A stretch of DNA of 64,000 bases from Dactylorhiza incarnata (Eukaryota; Streptophyta; Magnoliopsida; Asparagales; Orchidaceae). Made by a program: the position numbers and the translations under genes. Where the stretch lies: positions 2,269,001 through 2,333,000 of the forward strand of contig JAWHQI010000304.1 of the NCBI GenBank assembly GCA_033032865.1. Reading direction: 5' to 3'. The notes below the pieces were generated by a model. It saw only the letters and a program-made list of their open reading frames with translations. It ran no database searches and had not been told where the DNA came from. Positions within the stretch are counted from its first letter, which is position 1, and each line of letters opens with the position of its first letter. Of the stretch, positions 20,932-32,188 are shown in pieces.

Positions 20932-23900
20932 ATACCCCAGTCTGGAAAATTTGCCTTGTCCTCAAGGCAATAATCCGGAAACTGGCGCCGGAAGTCGTCC
21001 CGCAGAAGCCAAGTCGCGGAGCTGAGTGGTCGGTCGCGCCATGCGACTCGAATCTCGTCTGGAAGGGGATCCCCTGGAGTATGATGGCGCCGATCCACGA
21101 TCGAGGCCGGGTACAGCGGTGGGGAGTCGGAGTGCTCGATGTCTGCTGGGATGTGATCGGTAACGGGGTGGTCGTCGATGACTCGGCGGAGCTGAGAAAC
21201 GTGGAAAACCGGATGGATCCGGCTCTGGTCTGGTAGGCGCAGGCGATAGGCCACGGCGCCAATGCAGCTGATGATCTCAAAGGGGCCAAAAAAACGTGGG
21301 GCCAGCTTGGGGCAGGTGCGGCGGGCGACTGTCAACTGGCGGTAGGGGTGAAGCTTGATGAAAACTCGCTCGCCCACCTGGAAGGAAAGGTCCCGGCGCT
21401 TCCGGTTGGCAAACGAGATCATCTTGGCCTGAGCCCGACGAAGGTGGTGCTTCAGGCTATCCAAAATGGTATCTCGATCATGAAGGTGGTCGGCCAGGCT
21501 GGCCACGGGGCATTCGCCCGGAAGATGTCGTAGTATCGAGGGAGGGGGCCGGCCATAAACTGTTTCGAACGGCGAAGTGTTGGCCGAATGGTGGTACGAG
21601 GTGTTGTAGGAATACTCCGCCCAGCAGAGCCACTTCGCCCATGAGCCAGGCCTCTCACCAATAAAGCATCTGAGGTAAGTCTCCAAACAGCGGTTGAGCA
21701 CTTCAGACTGCCCGTCCGACTGTGGGTGGTATGCGGTGCTCATCTGGAGCCGTGTGCCCTGAAGACGGAAAAGAGGTGTCCAGAAACTGCTGAGGAAGAG
21801 TGGGTCCCGGTCACTTACAATGGAGCGAGGAAAACCGTGAAGGCGGACGATCTCGGAGATGAAACTATCGGACACGGTTGCTGTCGTATAGGGGTGGCGC
21901 AGCGGAATGAAATGGCTATACTTCGTCAACCGGTCAACGACTACGAGAATGCAGTCAAACCCGTTCGACCGCGGTAGCCGTGTGATAAAGTCCATCGCTA
22001 TGTCCTCCCAGACACGCTCGGGAATCGACAGAGGCTGTAGCAGGCCGCTCGGAAACAGTGTCTCGTACTTGGCCTTCTGGCAAGGTAGGCAGGCCGCCAC
22101 GTAGGCCTTCACCTAGCGTAGCATGTGGGGCCAGTATAAGGAGGCGGCTAGCCGCCGGTAGGTCCGGAACGCGCCGGCGTGACCGCCCGAGGGCGTCGAA
22201 TGAAACTCTGCGAGAAGGAGCGGGATGCGGGTCGAAGAAGCGGAGAGAACAAGGCGGCCCCGATGAAATAGCCGTCCCCCGATCAAGGAGTACGGTGGCC
22301 GGGCCGCGGGGTCGGCGAGCAAGGCCGTGCGGGTCGCAAGCAAGTGGGGGTCGGCCTCCGCCTCCTGCTGTAAGATGGTGGCGTCGTCCCAAACCGGACG
22401 GGAAATAGTGGCTAACTCCGAAGCCTGAGGGTGACGTGACAGCGCATCCGCCGCTCGGTTGGTCTTCCCAGACCGAAACTCGATCGAAAAATCATATCCC
22501 AGAAGCTTGGCAACCCACAGCTGCTGTGTCGGTGTGGCGATCTTCTGCTGCAGCAGATACCGGAGGCTGTGATGATCAGTGCGGACGATGAAAGGTCGGC
22601 CCAACAGGTACGGCCGCCAATGCTGCACGGCCAACACCAAGGCCATCAGCTCGTTCTCGTATGCCGACCTGCTGCGTACGACCGACGAGAAGGCGGGGCT
22701 AAAATAAGCGATCGGGCGGCCGGCCTGCATCAGGACCGCGCCGACGCCGGAGCCGGAGGCGTCGCATTCCACGATGAACGGCTGTCGAAAATCTGGCATG
22801 GCCAAAACCGGTCCACGGATCAAGGCGGACTGCAAGGCGGCTGGCGGCCACGAGAAGGGACCATCGGCTGGGGCCTTCAGCAGCTGAGTGAGAGGGCGGG
22901 CCACCCCCCCGTAATCCTGGATAAAGCGCCGGTAGTAGCCGGTCAGGCCGAGAAAGGCCCGTACATCGCGAACAGAAGTGGGAGTCGGCCACCGGGTCAC
23001 GGCTTCAATCTTGTCCGCATCCATAGCGACACCCTGGGCGGAGATCGTGTGGCCCAGATAGCTCACTGTCGTGGCCCCAAAGGTACACTTCTTCCGGTTG
23101 AGGGTAAAGTGATGACGACGCAGAGTAGTAAAAGTCTCCCGAATATGGTGGAGGTGGTCCTGCCAGGAAGTACTGAAAACAAGAATATCATCAAAGAAAA
23201 CCAGAACGTGCTTACGCAGGACCGGGCGGAAGAGGTCATTCATGGAAGCCTGGAAAGTAGCGGGAGCGTTGGTGAGCCCGAACGACATCACCAAAAACTC
23301 GAAGTGGCCGTCGTGGGTCCGAAAAGCCGTCTTCGGGACGTCTTTCGGTCGGACCCGTATTTGGTGATAGCCGGCGCGGAGGTCGAGTTTGGTGAAAAAC
23401 ACGGCGCCGTGTAACTCGTCCAGCAGCTCCTGAATGACCGGAATCAGGTACTTGTCCGGTACCGTTGCCTTATTCAGCTCCCTGTAATCCATGCATAAAC
23501 GCCAGCTGCCGTCCTTCTTGCGGACAAGAAGCACCGGGCTGGAGAAGGGGCTCGCACTGGGCCGAATCAGGCCTCTCAACAACATCTCTCAAACCAACCG
23601 CTCGATCTCGTCCTTCTGTGTGTGCCCGTATCGGTAAGGACGGGCAGAAACCGCTGCGATGCCGGGCTGAAGTACAATGGCGTGGTCGGTCGGCCGCGCG
23701 GGGGGAAGGCCGGGTAGCGGCTCAATGAGCCCCAGAAAATCATCAAGGAGCGCCGTCATGTCGACCGGAAGGCCGTTGGCCGACGACGGAGGTGTGGGTT
23801 GCACCGTCCACAACCACGCCGAGAAGTCGATGTCAGTGACGCGGGTCATGGCGCGGAAAGAAATGGGCGAGCGGAGGAGCGTCGAATCGCCCACCAAGCG

Positions 23901-25520
23901 GCAGGGTTGGCCCTGGTGGAGAAAGGACATGGTCATAGACGCCCAGTTGACGCGGACGTCGCCCAGAGTTTGCAACCACGCGACCCCCAAGATGGCGTCA
24001 AGGCCCCCCAGCTCGAAGAGGTAGAAGTCCGTGGTGACCGTGCACGGGCCCAGGGACAGGGTGACGCCCGAGCACTGGCCTAAGGTGGGGCGGCGGCGGC
24101 CGTCTCCCAGACAGACGGAGAAGTCGGGGGAAGGATCGGTCGGTAACCCCAGGTGGCGTGCGAGGGGGGCCGACATGAAATTGTGGCTCGCCCCACTGTC
24201 AATCATCACAATGACGGGCCGGTCGTGGAGCACCCCGGACAGCTTCATCGTTCGTGGCCCCGTAAGGCCCCCCACTGAGTAAAAGGGAAGCTCCAGGACG
24301 TTGAGCGGTGCAGTCTCTGGCTCTCCGACAAAAGGATCCGGTGGCGCCTCCTCCAACGAAGGGTCCTCTAATCCGTCGGGGCTGTCGCCGTCCACGAAAA
24401 GGGCATGAAACTCCTTAACGGGATAGACGTGTTGCGGGTAGTAGGGCTGGCGGCAACGGAAGCAGAGCCCACGTCGGCGGAGGTCGTTGTAGTCGACGCG
24501 TTGCGGGCCTTCTGGTCGGGGAGGCCGGCCGGCACCCGGAGGCGGGAAGCGCTGAGCGGGGGCCGACGACGGAGGTGGCCGAAAGGTGAATGGAGCGGCC
24601 GGTCGAGGGCCGAGGTCCGCCTCGACGGCCCGAGCAAGGTCGAGGGCCTCGGACACCGTGCGCGGGTGATGCGTGCGAAGACGGGAGCGGATGTTGGGAC
24701 GGAGGCCTTGGAGCAAGAAGCCGAGGTAATGGTCGGGAGGGAGGCCCGACACTTGAGTGACCAGCGCAACGAACTCGTCGATGTAGGCATCCACCGTGGT
24801 GGACTGACGGGTCGTGCAAAGCCGCTCGATGGAGGAGCCGGCGTAACGAGCGTCGTAGCGGCTCACCATTTCGTGTTTGAACTTCGTCCACGAAATGGCG
24901 GGTTGGATTTGTCGAAGCCAACGGGCCCAATGGAGGGCCGAGCCTTCGAGTCCGACTACGGCCGTGCTAACTTTGTCCATTGGCGACGTCCCGTGGAGAT
25001 CGAAAAATTGCTCCGCACGAGCAATCCATCCGAGGGGGTCCGTGGCGGAGAAGGAAGGGATGTCGAGTGCGAGGGCGGAGCGGTCGGCGGTGAAGCCGGC
25101 CGAGGGGGGCATGCCGAGGACGGAGACGGTCTCCGTAGAGAATGTCGGGGTCGGGGCTGGAACCGGGGGCGGGGGAACACAGCCGAAGGTGATGCCGACC
25201 GCGGCAGGCGGCCGGAGGAGAGGATCCAGCCGGATGGGCTCCGGGCGGAGGGGCGGAACGGGGCTGCCGTGCGCCTGGCTAGCCCGTTCCGGCGCCCAGG
25301 CGGCAAGGCGGGCGAGGAGTTCCACCTGGCCGGCCGCCAGGGAGGCCTGGCCGGCTGCGAAGGAAGCCTGGCCGGACGTGAGCACGTCCTGGCCGGCGGT
25401 AAGGGCTGCGACGACGTTCTGCAGCGCGGAGAGATGCGCGTCCTGTGCATTTATGCGTTCGGCGATGTCGTCCAGGGCGGATCCGGAGTCGGCGGGGCGG
25501 GATGTCGAGCCGCGAGCCAT
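20898..25520 (-). pseudogene. Gypsy-2 gag-pol polyprotein (two nonsense codons)
   Basis: The start is ATG at 25520 (MARGSTSRPADSG). Three open stretches lie in one frame, broken by TGA at 23589-23591 (R-L-V, stop, E-M-L-L; Gypsy-1 has Arg) and TAG at 22113-22115 (M-L-R, stop, V-K-A-Y; Gypsy-1 has Gln). Gag has a repeated TAGQ/AAGQ coiled region, and its knuckle CFRCRQPYYPQHVY has lost the last Cys. Then follow protease MIDSGASHNF, RT with VRKKDGSWRLCMDYRELN and FFDDI, RNase H with VECDASGSGVGAVL, integrase HHCC and DDE motifs, and a tail FPDYCLEDKANFPD. The last codons lie in the 3' LTR. Confidence 0.93.
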
Positions 25521-25573
25521 GTAGCGGTTATCCGGCGGCCAAAGGGGCGGGCGGAGCGGCAGGTCGGACCAAA

Positions 25574-25945
25574 TGTTACCTCTAGGGATTCCGAAGAGCA
25601 AGAGAGGAAGGGGGATGAGGAGCTTGAGAGAAAGAGCTAGGGTTTTGGGAGAGGAAGAAGAGGGATCAGCCCTCACACAAAATACTTGATCCAAAGATAG
25701 TTCTTACATCAAACAAGACCCCCTTATATAGAAGGAAGACCCCACCACATAACAAAGTAACACAAGCCGAAATTAGACCAACATAACATAGGAATTAATT
25801 TATAAATAACCGGTCGGCCTATTCCGTAGCCGGACCGGACTCGGGCCGTGCGGTTCGTGCCTCCGGTTCGCTTCCCGCCATGTGCGCGCGCGCCCTCCTT
25901 GAGTAGACTTGCCACGGCGGCTCCTCCGGTTGCAAGTCGGTAACA
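25574..25945 (-). repeat. Gypsy-2 5' LTR
   Basis: 372 bp, the partner of 20560-20931. The primer-binding region (ggtcggaccaaa) lies at its left edge and the TGTGG duplication at its right. Confidence 0.95.
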
Positions 25946-28500
25946 TGTGGTCACCTACAAGTCATCGTAATAAATTGCATAGGCTCCTGTTTACTACTTC
26001 TGTTTGATCTTCCTTCTGTGGGTGATAAGCGGATGAAAACTGCAGTGTAGTGTATGTCTTCTTTCATAGTGTTTTTCAGAAATAGCTCATGAACTGGAAA
26101 TCACGATCGAATACAATAGTCTTGAGTAATCCGTGAAGTCGAAAGATGTCTCGAACGATTAAAAGATGCAACGTGTGACGCATTTGTAGTCTTGCTGCAT
26201 GCGATGCATATTGAGTCATTTTGGAAAATCGATCGACTACGGCATGGATGGAATTGTGCTTGCGCAGAGTGTGAGGTAGTCTGAGCACAAAGTCCATATT
26301 GATGTCCACACATGGCTGATGTGGGTCTGGGAGTGACGTGTATAGACCCGTGTTCTGTCGCGACCTTTTGGCTGTCTGATAAATGTAGCAATGTCAGACA
26401 ACTCGAGCAACGTCTCTCTTAAGGGTAGGCCAATAGAAACAGTCTTCTACTAGTCTGATGGTCTTATCTCTCCCAAAATGACCGGCTGCCCTACCGACAT
26501 GCATCTCCCAGACTTGATGATCTCGGATGGTTGTCTGAGGAATGCATAAAAGGTGCCACGAAACAAATAATCATCGGTGATCGAGAAGTCAGAGATGAAC
26601 TCGGGGTGGGTCCTGAGATATTGCAGAGTATATAGTCGCAAAGTCGGGGCTGGTAAAATACTCGGTGATCTGGTGCTCGAATCCCGTTTTCTGAGTGATA
26701 AGGTTGTGGAGTAGGCTCACCATGTAGCTAAGTACGTCAGCGGATTTATCAACACCATTTCGATGTTTGAGAACATAATGGAAATCATGTAAGTACTCAA
26801 CCCACTTAACATGGGGATGAGTCAGTTTTTTCAGATAGTCCAAGTGATTCAAATAAAACACGATTTCGTGAGGGATGGGGTAGTGTTTCCAATATCGTAG
26901 AGACTGAATAATCTCGTAAAACTCTCGGTCGTAGTTGGAATATCTCTATCGGGCGTCATTTAGTTTCTCACTAAAGTATGGGACCGGATGACCTTCCTGA
27001 CTAAGTACTCCTCCTGTACCTACGATGGAAGCGTCGCAAGCTACCTTGAATGCTCGGCTAAAGTCGGATAATTGGAGAACTGGTGTCGAGGTATATTTGT
27101 GGGGGTTGGTCACTCTCGAATGGATTTGACTTTGTCAGGGTCTACGGACACGCCAGAGACGGAGATGATGAACCCTAAGAAGTGTACTAACTCTGATAGG
27201 AAAGTGCATTTTTTCAGGTGGATGTAAAAGATCTCCTTACGGAGAATGTCGAAGGGCAGGCACAAATGTGTGAGGTGCTCTTCTTGAGTTTGACTATAGA
27301 TTATGATATCATCGAAATAGAGTACGAGGAAGTTGCCCATATACAGGTGTAAAATCTGAGTGATCACGCACATAAATGTACTAGGGGCGTTGGATAGCCT
27401 AAAGGGCATGATCAACCACTTGTATATACCATCTTTTGTTTCAATTGCGGTCTTCCATTCGTCGCCTTTTCTGACTCTAATCTGGTGATACCCGCTTTGA
27501 AGGTCTAACTTTGAAAAAGATGGGCACATGACATGGTGTCTAGGAGGTCATCGAGTCGGGGAATGAGAAATGAGTATTTGATAATAATCTTGTTGATAAC
27601 TCTATTATCTACGCACACATGCCAACTACCATCCTTCGTAGGGGTAAGAATGACATGTTAGGCGCAAGGGCTCAGGATTTCTCTAATAAACTGCTTCCGT
27701 AAAAGGTCAGCAATCTGAGTTCTTAGTTCTTCATGTTCATCGGGTTTCATCTGATAGTGTGGTAGATTTGGCATAGATGATCATGACACAAGATTGATCG
27801 TGTGTTGGATGTCTCGTAGTGAGGGCAGCTCATCCAAGAGCTCCTCCAACATAATATCACTGAACTCGTCTAGGAGATGTCGAACCTCAGGGTGAACGGT
27901 CTCTACGTCCATAATGCCCTCCGTAGTCTGCGAGGCAACAACTACATAAATGATACCCATGCCATGGCCCTCCGGAGTGAACTCACTATGTCGTAAGATG
28001 TGGACAAGTCTCGGGGCATTTGTGTCAATTGAAGGCTCAACCCTCCCCTTAAGAGAATCCTTGGGTTGGGTTGGGTCGGGGACAACGTGATCTTGCGTCC
28101 TTTGTCAAAGAATACGCATGTGTTGGACCTTCCGTAACAAGTCACTTCCTTATCATTAGCCAGGGTCTGTCTAATAGTACATGAGCTATGTGCATGGGAA
28201 TGACGTCACACCAGACCGACTTCAACTGAAGCAAGTCGGATGGGTACTAAGCACCTCTGAGTGACCCAGATTGTCGTCTTATCTACCCAGACGACTCGAT
28301 ATGGGTGCATGTGGGATTCTGCTTTTAATTTCATCCGTTCGAGCCTCTTTTGGGTAATAATATTCACGCAGCTACCACTATCGATGGTGAGTTTGCAGGC
28401 CCCTCCTGCAGTCGGAAAATAAGTATAGAATATGGTGGTTTGCCTCAAATCCTCATCAGTGCGCGGAGTATGTAGTAGACAACGGAGAACGCCAATTTTC
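25946..28500 (-). pseudogene. Gypsy-3 protease, RT, RNase H and integrase N-terminus, decayed
   Basis: Right to left on the minus strand come a protease with TIDSGSCVNIITQKRLERM (28206-28448) and an RT with [29 protein letters not shown] text, LSNAPSTF and [10 protein letters not shown] (27110-27529). Next are an RNase H end with WVEYLHDFHYVLKHRNG (26589-26861), an integrase N-terminal region near 26450-26640, and the core DINMDFVLRLPHT with VFDRDFQF (26076-26309). Frames change between all pieces. Gag and the 5' LTR are missing, and the remnant stops about 200 bp before an MO25-like exon. Confidence 0.85.
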
Positions 28501-28704
28501 TATAGCGTAACCCTAATTCCTCCTAGTCATCATCTATCGCCTCCCGTGAGCATAATTTTGGCGCGGACCATGTACAGTTTTGCGTATTTTATGATTAAGT
28601 AGTTGGTCTTCTTTCTTTTCTCAGTTATTGGTAACACTTGAATTTTTAAACACATGCAAGACTCAAAAGTTGTATGCATCACCTCATACTGATTTTATCC
28701 TCAG

Positions 28705-28749
28705 AGTAAAAGCAGGGCCATTCAAATAGAAGCATTTCATGTGTTCAAG
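28705..28749 (+). CDS. MO25: MO25-like gene, exon
   Basis: After acceptor atcctcag, 45 bases encode SKSRAIQIEAFHVFK, matching the family text KSRNIQFEAFHVFK. The donor is GTACAC. Both ends are phase 0. It follows the 12-kb retrotransposon-filled intron and precedes an 81-bp intron. Confidence 0.88.
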
Positions 28750-28830
28750 GTACACCACTCCCTACTTTGATAATCATACAATTTCGCTTTACCCTCATTT
28801 GACGATTACGATGATGAGGCTGCCTACCAG

Positions 28831-28933
28831 TTGTTCGTGGCTAATCAAAAAAAGCCGCCGGAGATTGCAACAATACTTACAACAAACAGAAGTAAAATTC
28901 TTCGGCTCTTGTGCACATTAAAACTAGATAAGG
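28831..28933 (+). CDS. MO25: MO25-like gene, exon
   Basis: Acceptor tgcctaccag precedes 103 bases encoding LFVANQKKPPEIATILTTNR then SKILRLLCTLKLDK plus one base. This matches LFVANQNKP-DIVSIL--NRNKLLRL---K. The donor GTGAGTT is strong. The exon ends in phase 1, which fits the next exon's first two bases. Confidence 0.9.
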
Positions 28934-29019
28934 GTGAGTTCAAACACGCATTATATTCCGTGATTTTTTTCCAACTTTTTATGGCAATTGCTGAATCGGT
29001 GATGCTCTCTGTCGCGCAG

Positions 29020-29084
29020 AGGACGAGCTATTTGAAGCAGACAAGAGTCAGGTTTTGAAAGAGGTTGCAGCACTCTCATTGTAG
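29020..29084 (+). CDS. MO25: MO25-like gene, last exon and stop
   Basis: Acceptor tcgcgcag precedes coding sequence that completes the split Glu codon and gives DELFEADKSQVLKEVAALSL, then TAG at 29082-29084. It corresponds to the conserved MO25 C-terminus FEADKAQVVKEIA-LE. Across all six exons the reading frame is open and uninterrupted, so the gene looks functional despite about 26 kb of intron. A polyadenylation-like AATAAA lies 43 bp after the stop. Confidence 0.9.
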
Positions 29085-29126
29085 CCAGCTGCTCACTCAG
29101 GTCTTGCGTAATCTTCTTCTTCCTGC

Positions 29127-29132
29127 AATAAA
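29127..29132 (+). terminator. Polyadenylation-like signal of the MO25-like gene
   Basis: AATAAA about 43 bp after the stop codon in T-rich sequence. Plausible as the near-upstream element; not tested. Confidence 0.5.
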
Positions 29133-29688
29133 TTTGAATCAGTAATTGGCTTGTTTCAATTCAATCACCATTCTTTCCTTATTTTTCAGTCCATAGGATA
29201 AAATATTAGTCCAACATGCTTACATATGCATACACTGATGCACATATATCATATGTACATGTACATATTTTGATTCATATGCATATACATGTACATAAAA
29301 TACGCCATGTAGGCCTTCACACATTTGTGCATATGTTATCACCATAAACAAAACATTAATGTATATATGTTTCAATTCTATCCCGAGGTAGCTTGGTTCT
29401 ATTCAGGCTTGACTCAATTGAAATTTGATCGGAGTCGTGCTCGCTAGACTTGTTAGACTTGTTAGAAAAGTAGTAGGAGAAGGCGAATGTTGATCTACGG
29501 AAAGAGAAGCATGAAAACACGGAGAGTTCTTTTTAGGCCAATAAAATGATCGGTGACGTAATCATGATGCTAAAAAAATATCAGTGGGCCCATGTCCGGG
29601 CAATCGAAATCCAGAAATCCAAGCAAAAGTCAAATTAAAGCGGACTAGTATCGTAGTATCATCACACCAACTCTTGCGTCAGGGCTAA
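29133..29688. other. 3' flank of the MO25-like gene, nothing recognised
   Basis: AT-rich sequence with runs of catatg/tacatg words near 29220-29300. No gene or element ends seen. Confidence 0.4.
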
Positions 29689-30195
29689 GCACAAATCGGC
29701 TACCATACTCTTGGTGCCCCGGCCCCACCTCCAGGTTGGATTAAATTCAATATTGATGGTGCACTTGGTTCCAATCATATTGCTGGCCTTGAGATAGTGG
29801 CCCGAAACGAAGTGGGGGAGGTCCTTCTCGCGGCCGGATCTATTACTTTTGCATTGGGACCCGGGAGGAGTTGAGCTAGCTGCTCTTCTCTCGCTCAAAA
29901 TGCATCTTAAGACGAATATGTTTGATGTGCGCGGTGCGATTATTGAGGGTGATTGTCGGAACCTGATTGAGGTTTTTTGCTCCAAGAGTCTTGGCAAGGT
30001 TCGATGGGCAGCAATTGAGAATGGGGAAGAGGACTTTGCTTTTCTTGGTGGATTTTGCTCAAATCCGCTTCCAGTTCGATGGCCAACAGGGTGCTGGTTA
30101 TGCTTGGCCTTCTACTTTCTTATGGCATAAATTAGTTGACAGTCCAACTGAGTTTGTGGAGTTAGTTGTCTCTGATGTTGAGGGGATCATGTAAT
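29689..30195 (+). pseudogene. RNase H-like (RVT_3 type) domain remnant
   Basis: The + strand encodes PPGWIKFNIDGALGSNHIAG, then VARNEVGEVLLAAGS, VELAALLSLKMHL and IIEGDCRNLIEVF. This is the layout of the plant RVT_3 RNase H domain, with its first Asp (NIDGA), Glu (VELAAL) and second Asp (EGDC). Such domains end LINE ORF2 proteins and also occur alone in plant genomes. A frameshift separates the first part from the second near 29868. No reverse transcriptase is seen upstream, so origin as a LINE tail or a free RNase H gene is open. Confidence 0.6.
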
Positions 30196-30734
30196 ATTGC
30201 TAGCTTGTACTTTTTTCCTAATGCACGTGCACAATTTCAAGTATTATTCAGTTGTCGAGGTCAGCTGCGGCGGCACCTTGCCTGGAAAATGAAAAATAAC
30301 TTTATAAAATTTTCATGTTCATTCAAACTTTATAAAATTTTCTATGATCTCCTTTATTTTTCTCAACTTTCATATTTTTTAATTTAATTTATTTTAATTA
30401 ATAATATATTGGATAGGGGTAGATCAAAAAATACTTAGAACGAAACTATAAGGAAAGACTTGCATTAGTGAGATTATAACTAAAGGCAGGGCGCAATGGC
30501 GACAAAGGATTCATATAGCCAACCTCGTTATGGTGGGATAAAGACTTTGTTGTCGTTGTTAATTAATATTATTATTTATTCTATTTCTCTTTTTTCTATT
30601 TTATTTTATGTTATACTGTTTTTTAAATTTGTGTATAGCTTCAATTAGTTTGAGCGATATGTAATATATTTTACCTTGGAGGTCCAAAAGAGGGGGAAAA
30701 GAAGAAGGGAACTACTCTTCAGGACGAGTGGGCC

Positions 30735-31165
30735 AGGGTAGATTTCAAGTCGAGTTGAAATTGACTCTAAATTGAAATTATTTTGAGTCGAGTTAGCTCA
30801 ACTCGAAATGACTCTATTCTGAGCAAGCTCGAAAATGAATTTGAGTTAGCTTAAAATTGAGCATTTTTTCTCTTTCTTTCGAGTCGGCTCAAAATTAAAT
30901 CATGTTGATTTGAAATTGAGCAAATAAAGTCCTTTAAAACTTTAATCTTTTAGTTTAGGTTTAGAATTTAGTGTTTTTAATTTTAAAATAATAAGATGTT
31001 AATATGTATATAATATTTAATCAATTCAAGTTTATTTAAATCATATTTCAAGTGATTCGGGCTATGCTTGAAATCGACTTGAAATATAATTAGAATCAAA
31101 ACAATTATAATTGATTCCGATTCAACTCAACTTCTGAGAAAATGTCGAACAATTTTTGAGTTTCG
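30735..31165. repeat. Degenerate TCGAGTT/AACTCGA-rich repeat
   Basis: Many near-copies of gagtcgagtt, agctcaactcgaa and gagttagctcaaa in both orientations within AT-rich DNA. This resembles the short palindromic TCGAG-type dispersed repeats of plants. Boundaries are approximate and no coding potential is seen. Confidence 0.4.
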
Positions 31166-31420
31166 GATAATATTTTAAGCCCTAAAATGGACGACTTCCC
31201 CGGTGAAAAAAAATGATAAATTATAAAATAATATGCACTTTAAATTTTATAATTTGAACACAATGAAGAAGTTCTAATAGATGGTGGCTTCAGCTTTGCG
31301 CAAATAATATTTTTAGAGCAATGTTATGTGTAGGTCAAATTTGGATATCTGCACGCAATAAATTTAACTATGTCGGCATTCTTACTCAACTACGACGACA
31401 TGTTGACCGCCCAAATGTGA
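31166..31420. other. AT-rich spacer, nothing recognised
   Basis: No supported feature. Confidence 0.4.
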
Positions 31421-31553
31421 TCAGGAACCCATTTTACTAATTAGCTCTTCAAACATAGTTGTATTCCGACTGCAACCATGAGTGTCTATTGGAAGAAATA
31501 ATTTAGGACAATGAGGACAGTGCCACAATGAAACAAGAGGACAAAGCTGGAGA

Positions 31554-31735
31554 CTAGGCTCCGTTTGGCACGATGGTGGCGGTCGTGAACGCGGTGGTAA
31601 AATTCTCATTCGTGAACGGGCACATAAGGGATTTCGTCCATTTTTTAAGTTCAAGTGGATGGAGTTCCTTAGGTGGACATTCATGAATGACGATTTTACC
31701 ACCGCGTTCATGACCACATACCAAACGGAGCCTAG
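31554..31735. mobile_element. 182-bp MITE
   Basis: Terminal inverted repeats starting ctaggctccgtttgg, extending with mismatches to about 55 bp (gaacgcggtggtaaaat in both arms). There is no coding content. The outer ctag is palindromic, so a target duplication of TA, CTA or CTAG cannot be told apart. A related single arm occurs at 50145-50200. It interrupts the unidentified reading frame between GLNGVL and SLQLCPL. Confidence 0.8.
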
Positions 31736-32183
31736 GAGAACTCCATTCAAGCCATTCTCTAAAAGGGAGATCATTGCACCTAATTCTAGGTCTTTTATTT
31801 TGTGTTCACATATAAAATGGGTAATAATATGGGTAGATCGTTTTTGGCTATTGGCAAACCAAGGATTTGAAAATCTAAGCATTTTTTTCTCCTCCTCATT
31901 TTCACTAAGGGCAACCCAATCATTTTTCATGTTGGAATCGATGAAATATGTTGCTGGTGGCGAGCCTTTTGAGTTATTCTTCCGCTCAACAGAGATTCCG
32001 CCCATCATTCCCTATTCAGGCGCAGCCTTAGGGGACTCGCGGTCGATCGCCACCTCGTTCCAAAAATGAACGTGCCAACTGGTATCAAAGGATTTGTTCC
32101 TCCAGCCGCCGCAGATTTTATGCCGATACTCCGGGACCGCTGTATCACCCTTATCCTGAAGGCATTCGATTATCTCGATAAGT

Positions 32184-32188
32184 CATTC
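32184..32188. repeat. Copia-2 target-site duplication, left (CATTC)
   Basis: CATTC directly before the Copia-2 left LTR, repeated at 45582-45586 directly after the right LTR. Confidence 0.88.

Larger units (their letters stand above)
20560..25945 (-). mobile_element. Gypsy-2: chromovirus-type Ty3/gypsy retrotransposon
   Basis: A complete 5,386-bp element in minus orientation. The 372-bp LTRs (20560-20931, 25574-25945) differ at about six positions, all transitions. A perfect TGTGG duplication flanks it (20555-20559, 25946-25950). The primer-binding region TTTGGTCCGACC adjoins the 5' LTR. One polyprotein frame carries all domains, with two stops. It is closely related to Gypsy-1 in protein but has different LTR sequence. 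It is nested in Gypsy-3 within an MO25-like intron, antisense to that gene. Confidence 0.95.
31421..32188 (-). pseudogene. Unidentified host-like reading frame, C-terminal part
   Basis: Reading the minus strand from the Copia-2 edge gives LIEIIECLQDKGDTAVPEYR, HKICGGWRNKSFDTSWHVHF and WNEVAIDRESPKAAPE. After one stop come GGISVERKNNSKG, WFANSQKRSTHIITHFICEH, a MITE-interrupted part, then LCPLVSLWHCPHCPKLFLPI and a TGA at 31421. The text does not resemble any transposon protein and has ordinary amino-acid composition, so I read it as a host exon. I do not recognise the family. One in-frame stop, the MITE and Copia-2 break it; the N-terminal part is at 45587-45850. Confidence 0.45.

Noticed and set aside
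24405..25640. 411-residue + strand ORF opposite Gypsy-2 gag
   Set aside because: The minus frame has the gag and knuckle motifs. The + frame has no recognisable domain and runs into the LTR.
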